Below are positions 22,401 to 32,910 of a DNA stretch of 43,500 nt, piece after piece. The first letter of the stretch is position 1. Each line of letters begins with the position of its first letter. This DNA comes from Glandiceps talaboti (lineage: Eukaryota > Hemichordata > Enteropneusta > Spengelidae): the NCBI RefSeq assembly GCF_964340395.1, contig NC_135557.1, positions 13,774,161 to 13,817,660 on the forward strand, given 5' to 3'. Position numbers and translations under genes: made by a program. The notes beneath the pieces were generated by a model. It searched no databases and was not told the origin of the DNA. It worked only from the letters and a program-made list of their open reading frames with translations.

Positions 22401-23182
22401 TAATCGTCATTGTAGGTACTGAACATTACGACAAAAGAAGACTAATTCGACTTACCTGGGGAAACTATGACGTCATAAGGGGAAGACGAATTGAGTTTTT
22501 GTTTTATATGGGCAAAGCATCAGAAGCAACGACACAGAGTTTTATAAAGAATGAATATGCCATACACCAAGACATGATTCAAGGTTCGTTTGATGATTAC
22601 AAAACACCTAACCTACACAAAGCTGGTTTTGCTCTTCGTTGGGCCGCTGTGTTCTGTGCACCTGCTAAAATTATCAGTATAATTCATGAAAATATCTTCA
22701 TGAATATTCCAAACTTTGTTCATCTTCTGGAAACTCGGGGAGATTTTGCTGAGGGACGAGATTTAGCGTATGTCCCTTGCTTTACAAAAGGTTGTAGTTG
22801 TTATGGAAACAATCGCAACTTTTCAGACCTTGAAGACATGCTTCTCGATAACGTGTTTTACACTGTATCCCAGAATGCACTCCGAAAGATAAGCAACTCA
22901 CTTATAACACAATCATTTAATGTTGAAAAATTGTTACACGATGCGAAAATAACCTTACACAGTTCTGATTTATTCAATTCTATGAATATTGTTATAGACA
23001 AAAAAAGTGTTAAAAATAACGATGTTTGTGTTCTTCATGACGTCATTATTTCAAAATCATACATCGAAGACGCTCACCTACAGTATTATATAAGCCGGAC
23101 ATTTTTTGCATTACAAAAAAATTACTTTGATTGTGCTAACAGATATGGTATGACCACATTCGACATATGTGAAGTGAAGTAA
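19445..23182 (+). CDS. Four-module GT31 (beta-1,3-galactosyltransferase-like) type II membrane protein, copy 1
   Basis: A single uninterrupted frame of 1245 residues. The ATG at 19445 was chosen because it is the first Met shared by all three copies, has G at -3, and is followed by a basic stretch and a signal anchor (KWLVVVLSFLCSLNIG, about residues 14-29). Four GT31-like modules follow. Module 1 (from about 79) has QAIRHTW at 103-109. Module 2 (from about 353) has AIRSSWG. Module 3 (from about 652) has AIIRKTWGDP at 684, the metal-binding DED at 769-771 (KADEDVYTN), PYNMGGLYVLS, and EDVFMG at 854-859. Module 4 (from about 976) has LIRLTWG at 1000. At the DxD position modules 1, 2 and 4 have NDG, QDN and HEN, so only module 3 looks able to bind UDP-sugar/Mn2+. 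Many N-glycosylation sequons fit a lumenal protein. Family knowledge predicts Golgi transfer of Gal or GlcNAc in beta-1,3 linkage. The acceptor is unknown. Confidence 0.9.
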   Translation: MLLKSMIRTRIIKWLVVVLSFLCSLNIGWLVYKLHIQDQRIHGVLKSGQLYAQRENQDEYVNRPIANNGNEYVTSLEKCIHSKSDQFVLVAVFSLSNDFERRQAIRHTWAHAHYLPNDPKDLSVVVLFFVPRLCCHVNDYIQNSSAVRDEIHSYGDVIYTNGSCEDSARMTVLEWVNDECSEARYMLFVNDGCIVSSDNLISYLHHCQQDLYVTSHRHQRFQPITTLPISQSQSQSTHHMLLSMSVIEKLARGYSKIIDKNITLELLAETSNISITLHQGFEVNVSGKFCQLSHLITASELSPDDVKIIWNRYQKYGPTFCKFVNDANLTLANAEDKRTSHQIAYVTNSPYLCFDKTERDTGNNSVLILIMSNHKDSKQRYAIRSSWGSVHEIKGMRLNILFVVKISEESDFVGKLEYKKYRDMLYLKLGNGTNTDTMGLMTALKWVNTHCPTASHILVTQDNTLILTNNVVSFLKSAPKRHFVLGTLVNDTRPNRGPHSPGYISESDWSGEFFPPYPNSSAYIMSVDVVSDILHQLSRQQLFDIPAKIFLGILLHKEHIVPQFSHLFLDHNEEGKVHLFSMSFQNTQQMSSTWQAIVTRWKDNVNCEEGMSFFVNDTSHLSLKQLSQQRRLQDDAHRRFNFDFTINNPSACKRGREFDGKSSTPTVSLLVGVMSATGNTKKRAIIRKTWGDPEYTDKIGNSKITILYFVGRPKSPTLQRQLETENDEHGDVIQASFEDTYRNLTLKSASLIKWSATYCTQYDYVIKADEDVYTNLPNIVTLLSSAPRESFYFGDSRVITPPVRDVKDKWFTPKEVWPYNTYVPYNMGGLYVLSLDVARMVRTATSTIPFIPWEDVFMGTTLYCLGISPFPHFAFDVSNGPTTTCGLKLRASSHRVDPYTLLKQWTQIRACEKNPTTCRCSKDDQLYGNRYVIQPLKPLPPNIAQLKLEHFNISSHVISKMEEADRDLLINTPSICVGKNDVDILIIVIVGTEHYDKRRLIRLTWGNYDVIRGRRIEFLFYMGKASEATTQSFIKNEYAIHQDMIQGSFDDYKTPNLHKAGFALRWAAVFCAPAKIISIIHENIFMNIPNFVHLLETRGDFAEGRDLAYVPCFTKGCSCYGNNRNFSDLEDMLLDNVFYTVSQNALRKISNSLITQSFNVEKLLHDAKITLHSSDLFNSMNIVIDKKSVKNNDVCVLHDVIISKSYIEDAHLQYYISRTFFALQKNYFDCANRYGMTTFDICEVK

Positions 23183-25284
23183 TAAGGCCTAAACAAATAA
23201 TTGTTTGGTTCCAGTTACCCGACCCCGCCTATTTTTTTTTTCACTGCCGACCCTAAACTTTTCTTTACATATTCGAGAACAAAATCGCAAAAAATGTGAA
23301 ATCTCACGAGAAATAGTGGATGTGGAAACTGACATCAACTTAATAAGACAATATAAAACTATTCTTCCAATCTGTAATGGCTGTACATCTGATAGGAAGA
23401 CATAAATAACACGGAGACCATTTGGAAAACAATGGAAAACATTTTTAAAAAATGGAACATGAAAAAAAATAAATAATAAAATGAAATTAAAAATCTACCT
23501 ACCCCACCTATTCGAAAATAGAACGTAATCGGAATCACACAATCTTATTTCTTAGGCCTAATAGAAAAAAATCATGTAGTTCCAGAGGTGATTGGAATTG
23601 ATCATCACAATATATTCTATAAGCTTAAGCCTTTAAGGGTATTGTATATATGTTTCTAATATCAAGACAGCTTTTTAAGTTTTAACAGTTTTATTTTCAG
23701 ATAGTGTATTTTTGTTGTCTTTGATGACAGTTTTTTCACCAATCACTTGTATAGTGCATTGATATTATTTTTAATGTAATGCATTCTATAAGAATGATTA
23801 TACGGGAGAGTACGGTTGTCCACAGACAACTGTGTAAGAAATGCAAGAACTGAAGTACGGCACTGGTAGTCCAGCCTTCTGTTTACTATGATATAGACCA
23901 AAGACAAGTTTCATACCTGTCTGTGGATAGACACAAACTAATAAGTCTATTGTTCTTCAATGTGGTAGATTACACCGTCAAGTTGAACGATGATAGTGGT
24001 TCATCTGTTGTGCATTTCTACTCACCCTGTGATCAACATAGTATAAACATTGGAAGTCCCAAAACAGCACTGCTAATTCATGGACCTCTAAATAAAACTT
24101 GTTTACAGAGACGCCTCCCAAATGAAACCAAGATCCATTCAAAAGTTTATCACTGTTGTATCAACATGTTGTTGCAATAGATTTAGTTTGTGTCTATCTT
24201 AGAAAACCGAAGGTTCAATTAACAGTCTGATAGTAATATTTCAAACCAGTTAGAAACCTGGAATTAAGAAACTTTTGGTTTCACGTATAATTCTGCATTG
24301 GCGTGAAGCTCCTTGGAGTAATCGTCCCCTTATATCTCAGCTTATTGGTGCTCAATAATTATGCAGCATTTATATATTGTTTGTGTTATGGTGTCGCTCC
24401 AGGGGCAAAGGGCAATGCTAGTACTTGTACTAAAGTTGAATTTGAGTAAGAAATAAAGAGATTCTGAAAAAAGAAACAAGAAGGTGTGGTTTTTCTTTTT
24501 ACTTTTACATCCAAATAAATAGCACATATTGTTGCATTTACTCATTAGATCACCCAGTAGTCTTCAATTACTACATAATGGTGCTCTTTATGCGACATGG
24601 TGGAAAATTATCGAGTATCGATTGTGTTATACCGTCGAAGTGTCCGCGGAATCCTGTGGTTTGTTTTTTTCTTATTGCGTACCTATTATTTGAATTTCAT
24701 CCATGCATTGAAGAAAAGTCGAACTATTGTCTCTTTTTATCGTGTGTAGCTATTTTATCGTCCTCGGATATATTCAGTATTTGACTTTCAGTTTGATGTA
24801 ACTTTTGCTAAGAAGACAGCTGTACGTTGAACGTGATGCACCGTAGCCATCTTGTAGGCCGCTTTCAAACTGACAATTTCTTTTTGACTATAAAGTTTGT
24901 GACTATGCTTTACTTCAAATTCGATCTATAGTGTCAAGAAACAGACTTGAATCTTACGGCAGTCAGTTATTCAGTTGTGTTTCAGATAGCATTTGGAATA
25001 TCTACAACGTATGATATCTGTGATGAGATTCCCGTCAAAATTACATCATTTCAATATATCTTTCTTTGTACCATAGTTCCCATCATTATTGTCCCACCAT
25101 TATTTTACTACTATTTAATAGTTTATTACTCATTATGCCAACAGTATGTTATTTCGCCATTATTATTTATTACTATAACTAGGTATAATTATGTCCCCAT
25201 CTTTTTTCATTTCATCATTAGAAACCGTTTTTACTTTTACACAATTCATAGTATTGCAATTATTTGTTATTTCGCATATTCTTA
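23183..25284 (+). other. 3' flank of GT31 gene 1
   Basis: Non-coding sequence homologous to the flank of gene 2. AATAAA signals lie at 23468-23473 and 23475-23480, and the second is conserved in gene 2. The segment at about 24246-24784 is absent from unit 2 and contains GTACTTGTACTAAAGTTGAA and AAATAAAGAGATTCTG, resembling a retroelement 3' tail. No convincing gene was seen. Confidence 0.6.
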
Positions 25285-25586
25285 GGTATGTATGTATGTA
25301 TGTATGTGTATGTATGTATGTATGTATGTATGTATGTATGTATGTATGTATGTATGTATGTATGTATGTATGAATGTACGTATGTACGTATGTACGTATG
25401 TACGTATGTATGTATGTATGTATGTACGTACGTATGTATGTATGTATGTATGTATGTATGTATGTATGTATGTACGTCTGTCTGTCTGTCTGTCTGTCTA
25501 TATGTCTGTCTGTATGTATGTATGTATGTATGTATGTATGTATGTATGTATGTATGTATGTATGTATGCATGTATGTATGTATGTA

Positions 25587-25645
<59 letters not shown>

Positions 25646-25656
25646 ACGTACGTACG

Positions 25657-25690
<34 letters not shown>

Positions 25691-25692
25691 CG
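25285..25692 (+). repeat. (GTAT)n/(GTCT)n microsatellite at end of unit 1
   Basis: About 0.4 kb of GTAT repeats with GTAC variants and two GTCT blocks (about 25474-25512 and 25589-25644). The equivalent position in unit 2 holds about 1.1 kb. Confidence 0.95.
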
Positions 25693-26038
25693 CATACTTG
25701 CCTATGCAGTTTAACATTTCTAAGCCCAATTCTATTCCTAATGGTAGTGGCAAGTCCCTCACTTCTCGAGGCTTCGTCGTTCAGAGCACTGTTTATGTGC
25801 CTTACAAAGGGAAGCATGTCATGAAGTCTGGGGAGCGCGACTAAATAATAAACCGTGTGACCTTCACCCGAATCTCACCCTGCTGATCAACTAATGAATG
25901 CTAGGCATTTTTATTGTGCTGTAATACATAACACAGGATTTGTTGTTGTGTTTGGTCTATTACGCTATAGTCAACGAAATAAATTTGTGTCGATACAAAA
26001 CGTAACACCGCTCCATTACCCACACCTGTTAGAGCTGG

Positions 26039-26044
26039 TATATA
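26039..26044 (+). promoter_or_regulatory. Candidate TATA element upstream of GT31 gene 2
   Basis: The same GAGCTGGTATATATACTA context as in unit 1. It is about 290 bases before the ATG. Confidence 0.35.
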
Positions 26045-26330
26045 TACTACACTTGAAAATGTTTGAAGGGCATTGCTATCACGCTGTTTAGTTCAGGTGT
26101 TAGATTGAAATTCATATTTAAACTAATATTATGTGCTGATAGGCCATTGACACAAAGCAATGTCTAGCAAACGATCCTCATTTGCATGCCGGTATGAATA
26201 ATGGTCTCGGTATTGCACTGCAGTATACCACTCATATGCGCACGCACCAGTGCGAGTTATCTGCTGGTACATATGGAATAATTAGAAGGTGTTATACACT
26301 GGTAACATACTGACAACAAGGAAAGCCGTT

Positions 26331-29300
26331 ATGTTGCTGAAATCCATGATAAGAACGAGGATCATAAAATGGTTGGTGGTCGTTCTCAGTTTTCTCTGTA
26401 GTCTAAACATTGGACGGCTTGTGTACACATTACACATACAAGACCAGCGGATCCATGGTGTCCTGAAGTCAGGACAGTTGTACGCTCAACGGGACAACCA
26501 GGACGAATATGTAAAATGCCCCATCGCCAACACCGGAAATGAGTACGTAACTTCATTAGAGAAATGTATCCATTCCAAATCAGATCAGTTTGTACTCGTA
26601 GCTGTCTTTTCGCTATCGAACGATTTTGAACACCGTCAAGCCATTCGCCACACATGGGCACATTCACACTATTTGCCAAATGACCCCAAAGACTTGTCAG
26701 TTGTTGTTCTCTTTTTTGTTCCTCGACTCTGTTGTCATGTCAACGACTACATACAAAACAGTTCAGCAGTAAGAGATGAAATACATAGTTACGGGGATGT
26801 TATTTACACCAATGGAAGTTGTGAAGACAGCGCAAGAATGACAGTACTAGAATGGGTCAATGCTGAATGTAGCAAAGCAAAATATATGTTAATCGTTAAT
26901 GATGGAAGCATAGTATCGTCTGACAATTTAATATCGTATCTGCATCACTGCCAGCAAGATCTCTACGTGACGAGTCACCGCCATCAGCGATTTCAGCCCA
27001 TTACGACATTACCCATATCACAATCACAATCACAAAGTACACATCACGTGCTTCTTTCAATGAGTGTTATTGAGAAGTTGGCTAGAGGTTATTCAAAGGT
27101 CATCGATAAGAACATCACGTTGGAAATGCTTGCTGAAACTAGTAACATTAGCATTACTTTACATCAAGGTTTCGAGGTCAATGTATCTGGTAAATTTTGT
27201 CAGCTTTCATACCTAATAACGGCCAGTGAACTCTCGCCAGATGACGTAAAAATTATCTGGAATCGATATCAAAAATATGGCCCCACATTCTGTAAATTCG
27301 TCAACGATGCGAACTTAACACTTGCAAATGCAGAAGACAAACGCACAAGTCATCAGATCGCATATGTCACCAACTCACCATATTTATGTTTTGATAAAAC
27401 AGAAAAAGACACTGGAAATAATTCAGTTTTAATATTAATAATGTCCAACCACAAAGATTCCAAACAACGTTATGCAATTCGCAGTTCCTGGGGTAGTGTG
27501 CATGAAATCAAAGGAATGAGGTTGAACATTCTGTTTGTTGTTAAAATATCAGAAGAAAGTGATTTTGTTGGAAAATTGGAATATAAGAAGTACCGCGATA
27601 TGTTATATCTAAAGCTTGGTAACGGGACAAATACTGACACAATGGGACTAATGACAGCTCTTAAATGGGTAAACACTCACTGTCCTACCGCTTCGCATAT
27701 TCTTGTGACGCAAGACAATACTTTAATACTTACAAATAATGTCGTCAGCTTTTTAAAGAGCGCACCTAAACGCCATTTCGTCTTAGGGACGTTAGTAAAT
27801 GACACCAGACCGAACAGACGCCCGCATTCACCAGGCTATATTAGTGAAAGCGATTGGTCTGATGAGTTTTTCCCGCCTTATCCAAATTCCAGTGCCTACA
27901 TCATGTCAGTAGATGTAGTGTCCGATATACTTCACCAATTGTCACGACAACAATTATTCGACATTCCAGCCAAAATTTTCCTGGGAATTCTACTACACAA
28001 AGAACACATAGTACCACAGTTTTCGCATTTGTTCTTAGACCACAATGAAGAAGGTAAAGTACACCTTTTTTCGATGTCATTTCAAAATACTCAACAAATG
28101 TCTTCTACCTGGCAGGCTATTGTTACAAGATGGAAGGATAACGTAAATTGTGAAGAGGGGGTGAGCTTCTTTGTAAATGACACGTCACATTTGTCTTTGA
28201 AACAGTTATCTCAACAACGTCGACTTCAAGACGATACTCACCGCCGATTCAATTTTGATTTCACTATCAACAATCCTAGTGCATGTAAGCGTGGTCGTGA
28301 ATTTGACGGTAAATCATCAACACCAACGGTCAGTCTTCTAGTCGGAGTCATGTCGGCAACAGGGAACACAAAAAAACGAGCCATCATACGGAAAACTTGG
28401 GGAGACCCGGAATATACTGACAAGATTGGCAATAGTAAAATAACTATTTTATACTTTGTTGGGAGACCGAAGTCACCAACACTACAAAGACAACTCGAGA
28501 CAGAAAATGATGAACATGGTGACGTCATCCAAGCCAGTTTTGAAGATACATACAGAAACCTGACATTAAAGTCCGCCTCTCTAATTAAATGGAGTGCTAC
28601 CTATTGCACTCAATATGATTACGTCATCAAAGCCGACGAAGACGTATACACAAATTTGCCAAATATCGTGACGTTGTTGAGTTCGGCGCCAAGAGAATCA
28701 TTTTACTTTGGTGACAGTCGGGTCATCACTCCACCAGTACGTGACGTAAAAGACAAATGGTTTACCCCAAAGGAAGTATGGCCTTATAATACCTATGTAC
28801 CTTACAATATGGGAGGGCTCTATGTTCTGTCTTTAGATGTTGCTAGAATGGTGCGTACTGCCACGTCAACCATCCCGTTCATTCCGTGGGAGGACGTCTT
28901 CATGGGTACAACTTTATATTGTTTAGGCATCTCGCCATTTCCACATTTTGCTTTTGATGTCGTAAACGGACCAACAACGACTTGCGGTTTAAAGCTTCGT
29001 GCGTCCTCACATCGTGTTGACCCATATACCCTACTAAAACAATGGACGCAAATTAGAGCTTGCGAGAAGAATCCTACGACTTGTCGGTGCTCTAAAGACG
29101 ACCAACTATACGGCAATCGTTACGTCATTCAACCATTAAAACCACTACCTCCAAACATAGCACAATTGAAATTGGAACACTTCAACATTTCTAGTCACGT
29201 GATATCAAAGATGGAGGAAGCGGACCGTGATTTACTTATCAATAGGCCCTCAATTTGTGTAGGTAAAAATGACGTCGACATTTTGATAATCGTCATTGTA

Positions 29301-30068
29301 GGTACTGAACATTACGACAAAAGAAGACTAATTCGACTTACCTGGGGAAACTATGACGTCATAAGGGGAAGACGAATTGAGTTTTTGTTTTATATGGGCA
29401 AAGCATTAGAAGCAACGACACAGAGTTTTATAAAGAATGAATATGCCATACACCAAGACATGATTCAAGGTTCGTTTGATGATTACAAAACACCAAACCT
29501 ACACAAAGCTGGTTTTGCTCTTCGTTGGGCCGCTGTGTTCTGTGCACCTGCTAAAATTATCAGTATAATTCATGAAAATATCTTCATGAATATTCCAAAC
29601 TTTGTTCATCTTCTGGAAACTCGGGGAGATTTTGCTGAGGGGCGAGATTTAGCGTATGTCCCTTGCTTTACAAAAGGTTGTAGTTGTTATGGAAACAATC
29701 GCAACTTTTCAGACCTTGAAGACATGCTTCTCGATAACGTGTTTTACACTGTATCCCAGAATGCACTCCGAAAGATAAGCAACTCACTTATAACACAATC
29801 ATTTAATGTTGAAAAATTGTTACACGATGCGAAAATAACCTTACACAGTTCTGATTTATTCAATTCTATGAATATTGTTCTAGACAAAAAAAGTGTTAAA
29901 AATAACGACGTTTGTGTTCTTCATGACGTCATTATTTCGAAATCATACATCGAAGACGCTCACCTACAGTATTATATAAGCCGGACATTTTTTGCATTAC
30001 AAAAAAATTACTTTGATTGTGCTAACAGATATGGTATGACCACATTCGACATATGTGAAGTGAAGTAA
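26331..30068 (+). CDS. Four-module GT31 (beta-1,3-galactosyltransferase-like) type II membrane protein, copy 2
   Basis: Same length (1245 residues) and architecture as copy 1, with no indels. By eye 26 residues differ (about 98% identity). Seventeen of these lie in the first 310 or so residues (anchor, stem and module 1) and only nine in the remaining 935. Module 3 keeps KADEDVYTN and EDVFMG. Modules 1, 2 and 4 have the same degenerate DxD positions as in copy 1. The frame is open for 42 bases upstream of this ATG but without another Met. Lack of introns is common for vertebrate B3GALT/B3GNT coding regions, so it does not by itself indicate retroposition. An identical open frame of this length in both copies suggests that both encode proteins. 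Confidence 0.9.
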   Translation: MLLKSMIRTRIIKWLVVVLSFLCSLNIGRLVYTLHIQDQRIHGVLKSGQLYAQRDNQDEYVKCPIANTGNEYVTSLEKCIHSKSDQFVLVAVFSLSNDFEHRQAIRHTWAHSHYLPNDPKDLSVVVLFFVPRLCCHVNDYIQNSSAVRDEIHSYGDVIYTNGSCEDSARMTVLEWVNAECSKAKYMLIVNDGSIVSSDNLISYLHHCQQDLYVTSHRHQRFQPITTLPISQSQSQSTHHVLLSMSVIEKLARGYSKVIDKNITLEMLAETSNISITLHQGFEVNVSGKFCQLSYLITASELSPDDVKIIWNRYQKYGPTFCKFVNDANLTLANAEDKRTSHQIAYVTNSPYLCFDKTEKDTGNNSVLILIMSNHKDSKQRYAIRSSWGSVHEIKGMRLNILFVVKISEESDFVGKLEYKKYRDMLYLKLGNGTNTDTMGLMTALKWVNTHCPTASHILVTQDNTLILTNNVVSFLKSAPKRHFVLGTLVNDTRPNRRPHSPGYISESDWSDEFFPPYPNSSAYIMSVDVVSDILHQLSRQQLFDIPAKIFLGILLHKEHIVPQFSHLFLDHNEEGKVHLFSMSFQNTQQMSSTWQAIVTRWKDNVNCEEGVSFFVNDTSHLSLKQLSQQRRLQDDTHRRFNFDFTINNPSACKRGREFDGKSSTPTVSLLVGVMSATGNTKKRAIIRKTWGDPEYTDKIGNSKITILYFVGRPKSPTLQRQLETENDEHGDVIQASFEDTYRNLTLKSASLIKWSATYCTQYDYVIKADEDVYTNLPNIVTLLSSAPRESFYFGDSRVITPPVRDVKDKWFTPKEVWPYNTYVPYNMGGLYVLSLDVARMVRTATSTIPFIPWEDVFMGTTLYCLGISPFPHFAFDVVNGPTTTCGLKLRASSHRVDPYTLLKQWTQIRACEKNPTTCRCSKDDQLYGNRYVIQPLKPLPPNIAQLKLEHFNISSHVISKMEEADRDLLINRPSICVGKNDVDILIIVIVGTEHYDKRRLIRLTWGNYDVIRGRRIEFLFYMGKALEATTQSFIKNEYAIHQDMIQGSFDDYKTPNLHKAGFALRWAAVFCAPAKIISIIHENIFMNIPNFVHLLETRGDFAEGRDLAYVPCFTKGCSCYGNNRNFSDLEDMLLDNVFYTVSQNALRKISNSLITQSFNVEKLLHDAKITLHSSDLFNSMNIVLDKKSVKNNDVCVLHDVIISKSYIEDAHLQYYISRTFFALQKNYFDCANRYGMTTFDICEVK

Positions 30069-31565
30069 TAAGGCCTAAACAAATAATTGTTTGGTTCCAG
30101 TTACCCGACCCCACCTATTTTTTTTTACTGCCGACCCTAAACTTTTCTTTACATATTCGAGAACAAAATCGCAAAAAATGTGAAATCACACGAGAAATAG
30201 TGGATATGGAAACTGACATCAACTTAATAAGACAATATAAAACTATTCTTCCAATCTGTAATGGCTGTACATCTGATAGGAAGACATAAATAACACGAAG
30301 ACCATTTGGGAAAAAAAATGAAACATGAAAAAAAACATATAATAAAATGAAATTAAAAATCTACCTACCCCACCTATTCGAAAATAGAACGTAATTGGAA
30401 TCACACAATCTTATTTATTAGGCCTAATAGAAAAAATTCATGTAGTTCCATGTGTGATTGTGATTGATCATCACAGTATATTCTATAAGCTTAAGTTTTA
30501 ACAGTTTTATTTTCAGATAGTGTATTTTTGTTGTCTTTGATGGCCGTTTTTTCTGCAATCAGTTGTACAGCACATTGATAGTATTTTTAATGTAATGTGT
30601 TCTATAAGAATTAAATATTATGATTATACGGGAGAGTACGGTTGTCCACAGACAACTGTGTAAGAAATGCAAGAACTGAAGTACGGCACTGGTAGTCCAG
30701 CCTTCTGTTTACTATGATATAGACCAAAGACAAGTTTTATACCTGTCTGTGGATAGACACAAACTAATAAGTCTATTGTTCTTCAATGTGGTAGATTACA
30801 CAAGTGGAACGATGATAGTGGTTCCTCTGTTGTGCAAATCTACTCACTCTGTGATTAACATAGTATAAACATTGGAAGTCCCAAAACAGCACTGCTAATT
30901 CATGGACCTCTAAATAAACTAGTTTTCAGAGACGCCTCCCAAATGAAACCAACATCCACTCAAAAGTTTACCACTGTTGTCTCAGCACGTTGCGACGATA
31001 GATTTAGTTTGTGTCTATCTTTAATATAAAACCGAAGGTTCAATTACCACTCTGAGAGTAATATTTCAAACTTTTAGTTTGACGTAACTTTTGCTAAGAA
31101 GATTACCGCAAGAGTCAGCTGTGCATTGAACTGCGACTCACCGTAGCCATCTTGTAGCAGGCTTCTTTGACAATTATCTTTTTGAGTATAACGTTTGTGA
31201 CTAAATATTTCAAGTTCGATCTATAGTGTTACGAAACAAACGGTAGTCGATTATTAAACTGTGTTTCAGCTACCATTTTGGAATATCGAATACATGTGAT
31301 CGTGTGATATCTATGGTGCAAGATCGCCGCCAAAAAACATCATTTCAATATATCTTCCTTTGTCAAATGATTCCTGTCATTATTGTTTCATCAATATTTC
31401 ACTAGTGTTTATTACTTTATTACTCATTATGCTACAATTATATATTATTTCGCCATTATTCATTTTTATAACCAGGTATGTTGTTTCACCATTTTTCATC
31501 ATTTCATCATTACTAACCGTTTTTTACCCAAATTCATAGTATTGCATTTATTTATTTCGCAATCA
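30069..31565 (+). other. 3' flank of GT31 gene 2
   Basis: Homologous to 23183-25284 but lacking the roughly 540-bp segment. AATAAA at 30341-30346 is the conserved candidate polyadenylation signal. No other gene was seen. Confidence 0.6.
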
Positions 31566-32216
31566 TTCTTACGTACGTACGTACGTACATTCGTATGCAT
31601 GTATGCATGCATGCATGCATGTGTGAGTGTGTGTATGTATGTATGTATGTATGTATGTATGTATGTATGTATGTATGTATGTATGTATGTATGGGCCTAT
31701 GCGTCTATGTATGTATGTATGTATGTATGTATGTATGTATGTATGTATGTATGTATGTATGTATGTATGTATGTATGTATGTATGTATGTATGTATGTAT
31801 GTATGTCTATGTATGTGTGTGTGTATGTATGTATGTATGTATGTATGTATGTATGTATGTATGTATGTATGTATGTATGTATGTATGTATGTATGTATGT
31901 ATGTATGTATGTATGTATGTATGTATGTGTGTGTGTATGTATGTATGTATGTATGTATGTATGTATGTATGTGTATGTGCGTATGCATCTATGTATGTAT
32001 GTATGTATGTATGTATGTATGTATGTATGTATGTATGTATGTATGCATGCATGCATGCATGCATGCATGCATGCATGCATGTATGTATGTATGTATGTAT
32101 GTATGTATGTATGTATGCGTGTGTGTATGTGCGTATGCGTCTATGATGTATGTATGTATGTATGTATGTATGTATGTATGTATGTATGTGTGTATGTGCG
32201 TATGTATGTATGTATG

Positions 32217-32247
<31 letters not shown>

Positions 32248-32492
32248 GTATGTATGTATGTATGTATGTATGTATGTATGTATGTATGTATGTATGTATG
32301 TATTTATGTATGTATGTATGTATGTATGTATGTATGTATGTATGTATGTATGTATGTATGTGTGTGTATGTGGGTGTATGTGTATGCGTCTATGTATGTA
32401 TGTATGTATGTATGTATGTATGTATGTATGTATGTATGTATGTGTGTGTATGTATGTATGTATGTATGTATGTATGCATGCATGCGTGTGTG

Positions 32493-32524
<32 letters not shown>

Positions 32525-32660
32525 TGTATATATTTATGTATGTATGTATGTATGTATGTATGTATGTATGTATGTATGTATGTATGTATGTATGTATGTA
32601 TGTATGTCTGAATGTATGTATGTATGTATGTATGTATATATGTATGTCCGTATATATGTG
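31566..32660 (+). repeat. Very long (GTAT)n microsatellite at end of unit 2
   Basis: About 1.1 kb of GTAT with recurring interruptions (GTATGTGCGTATGCGTCTATG-like islands at about 31690, 31975, 32130 and 32380, and GCAT runs at about 32040). The long open frames are repeat translations. Confidence 0.95.
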
Positions 32661-32910
32661 TGCCTGCAGAGTTTAATATTCTAAGCCCAATTCTAATCCT
32701 ATTGGTAATAGCACAATGGATATATCCAAAAACCCAGACCAATGGGTTACATTGAATCATAAAGTCTTTCACCCGAATCACTGTCTATTGGGACAAGTAC
32801 CTTATTATCACTTCTCGAGGCTTCGCCGCTGGGGGCGATGTTCATGCGCCGTATAGAGGGACGAATGTCACGAAGTGTGGGAAGCAAGACTAAATAATAA
32901 ACAGTCCTAC

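Larger units (their letters stand above)
18968..25860 (+). repeat. Segmental duplication unit 1 (about 6.89 kb)
   Basis: It begins at TTCACCCGAATCTCACC, carries the first GT31 gene, and ends in a GTAT/GTCT microsatellite plus about 150 bp of unique sequence before the same motif starts unit 2. The coding part is offset by exactly 6886 bp from unit 2, with no indels. It has a segment of about 540 bp at about 24246-24784 that unit 2 lacks. Confidence 0.9.
25861..32910 (+). repeat. Segmental duplication unit 2 (about 7.05 kb)
   Basis: It starts at TTCACCCGAATCTCACCCTG, carries the second GT31 gene and its 3' flank, then a (GTAT)n array and a tail (TAAGCCCAATTCTAATCC...CTTCTCGAGGCTTCG) homologous to 25720-25860. 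Confidence 0.9.
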
